The position numbers and the translations under genes were made by a program. Positions 6,046 to 6,196 of a stretch of DNA of 6,196 nt are shown here, piece by piece. This stretch comes from Thermoplasmatales archaeon (GTDB lineage Archaea; Thermoplasmatota; Thermoplasmata; Thermoplasmatales; GCA-001856825), in NCBI GenBank assembly GCA_014874235.1, contig JACWAC010000070.1, forward strand, positions 1-6,196, in the 5' to 3' direction. The notes under the pieces are model-generated. The model worked only from the letters and a program-made list of their open reading frames with translations. It was not told where the DNA came from and searched no databases. Every line of letters begins with the position of its first letter. Positions within the stretch are counted from its first letter, which is position 1.

Positions 6046-6053
6046 TGTATAAA
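6046..6053 (-). promoter_or_regulatory. TATA box of the marR-radical SAM operon
   Basis: TTTATACA on the minus strand is centred about 26 nt upstream of the GTG at 6024. This is the spacing that gives a leaderless transcript in archaea. It overlaps one end of the palindrome at 6051-6074. A second AT-rich stretch at 6027-6037 could also act as a TATA box but would place the start within the gene. Confidence 0.55.
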
Positions 6054-6074
6054 TAATTAATGTATTAACTATTT
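6051..6074. promoter_or_regulatory. Palindromic operator, probable MarR-family binding site
   Basis: The core TTAAT-GT-ATTAA (6057-6068) is a perfect 5-bp inverted repeat with a 2-nt spacer. The arms extend to 11 bp on each side with one mismatch (A6056 against C6069). The 5-2-5 geometry matches known MarR boxes such as that of E. coli MarR. The site overlaps the TATA box and covers the BRE position of the marR promoter, so a bound dimer would block TBP/TFB. This supports autorepression of the operon. Confidence 0.55.
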
Positions 6075-6080
6075 CATTTC

Positions 6081-6094
6081 TAAGAGAACTCTTA
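6081..6094. repeat. Perfect 14-bp inverted repeat
   Basis: TAAGAG-AA-CTCTTA has perfect 6-bp arms and a 2-nt spacer. The gap is too short for a good RNA hairpin, so a dimeric protein site is likelier. It lies 6 bp beyond the larger palindrome, upstream of the marR promoter and downstream of tRNA-Ser. Confidence 0.45.
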
Positions 6095-6127
6095 AGGAGA
6101 AGTGGCGTGGGATACTTCCTTTTCCCG

Positions 6128-6135
6128 AAATGAAA
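6128..6135 (-). terminator. Possible terminator of tRNA-Ser
   Basis: Immediately after the discriminator base the minus strand reads TTTCATTT, a short T-rich tract able to end tRNA transcription. It is short and interrupted by C and A, so support is modest. Confidence 0.25.
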
Positions 6136-6196
6136 CGCCGGGGGGGAGATTTGAACTCCCGAGCTCTTGCGAACAATAGATCTCGAATCTATCGCC
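6136..6196 (-). tRNA. tRNA-Ser (anticodon CGA), 5' end cut by window edge
   Basis: The 3' two thirds of the gene are visible. The anticodon stem ATAGA/TCTAT encloses loop TTCGAGA, giving anticodon CGA (serine, UCG codons). A long variable arm (TGTTCGCAAGAGCTC region) marks a class II tRNA. The T arm is GGGAG/CTCCC around TTCAAAT. The 3' acceptor strand CCCCGGC (6143-6137) is followed by discriminator G at 6136, as in archaeal tRNA-Ser. No CCA is encoded. The 5' acceptor strand and most of the D arm lie beyond the window. Confidence 0.93.

Noticed and set aside
1..6196. CRISPR arrays, insertion sequences, attachment repeats beside the tRNAs
   Set aside because: No regularly spaced repeats, transposase or integrase coding, or duplicated tRNA 3' ends are visible in the window.

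Overview
The window looks archaeal, probably from the Thermoplasmatota or a similar lineage with leaderless transcripts; the exact lineage is an inference. The visible evidence is as follows. Two tRNA genes lack an encoded CCA and carry archaeal-type discriminators (U for Thr, G for Ser). AT-rich TATA boxes are centred about 26-28 nt upstream of start codons, which implies leaderless mRNAs. Internal operon genes carry purine-rich Shine-Dalgarno sites instead. The protein set also fits: a membrane-anchored winged-helix regulator, an APC permease, a B12-domain radical SAM enzyme and a MarR regulator.

Left part (1-1225). A leftward gene for a small VOC/glyoxalase-fold protein (58-447) faces, across about 220 bp, a rightward gene for a two-span membrane protein with a C-terminal cytoplasmic winged helix (671-1225). 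A strong TATA motif at the left edge probably serves a leftward gene outside the window.

Centre (1285-3553). A 12-span APC-family amino-acid permease (1285-2649) runs rightward and ends 5 bp from the 3' end of a leftward tRNA-Thr(UGU) gene (2655-2727). A rightward gene for a four-span glycine-zipper membrane protein of unknown function follows (2849-3352). The next 200 bp, between convergent genes, holds only a possible T-tract terminator for the leftward operon.

Right part (3554-6196). A leftward three-gene operon reads marR-family regulator (5572-6024), then cobalamin-binding-domain radical SAM protein (3932-5554), then a small charged helical protein (3554-3931). The regulator's promoter carries a 24-bp near-perfect palindrome, with a MarR-like 5-2-5 core, overlapping the TATA box. 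A second, perfect 14-bp inverted repeat lies just upstream. The simplest reading is an autoregulated, ligand-responsive operon for an uncharacterised radical reaction, with the small third protein as a candidate partner. A tRNA-Ser(CGA) gene, cut by the window end, closes the region.

The most interesting unit is this marR-radical SAM-small protein operon. Its substrate cannot be read from sequence; archaeal membrane-lipid modification is one testable possibility.
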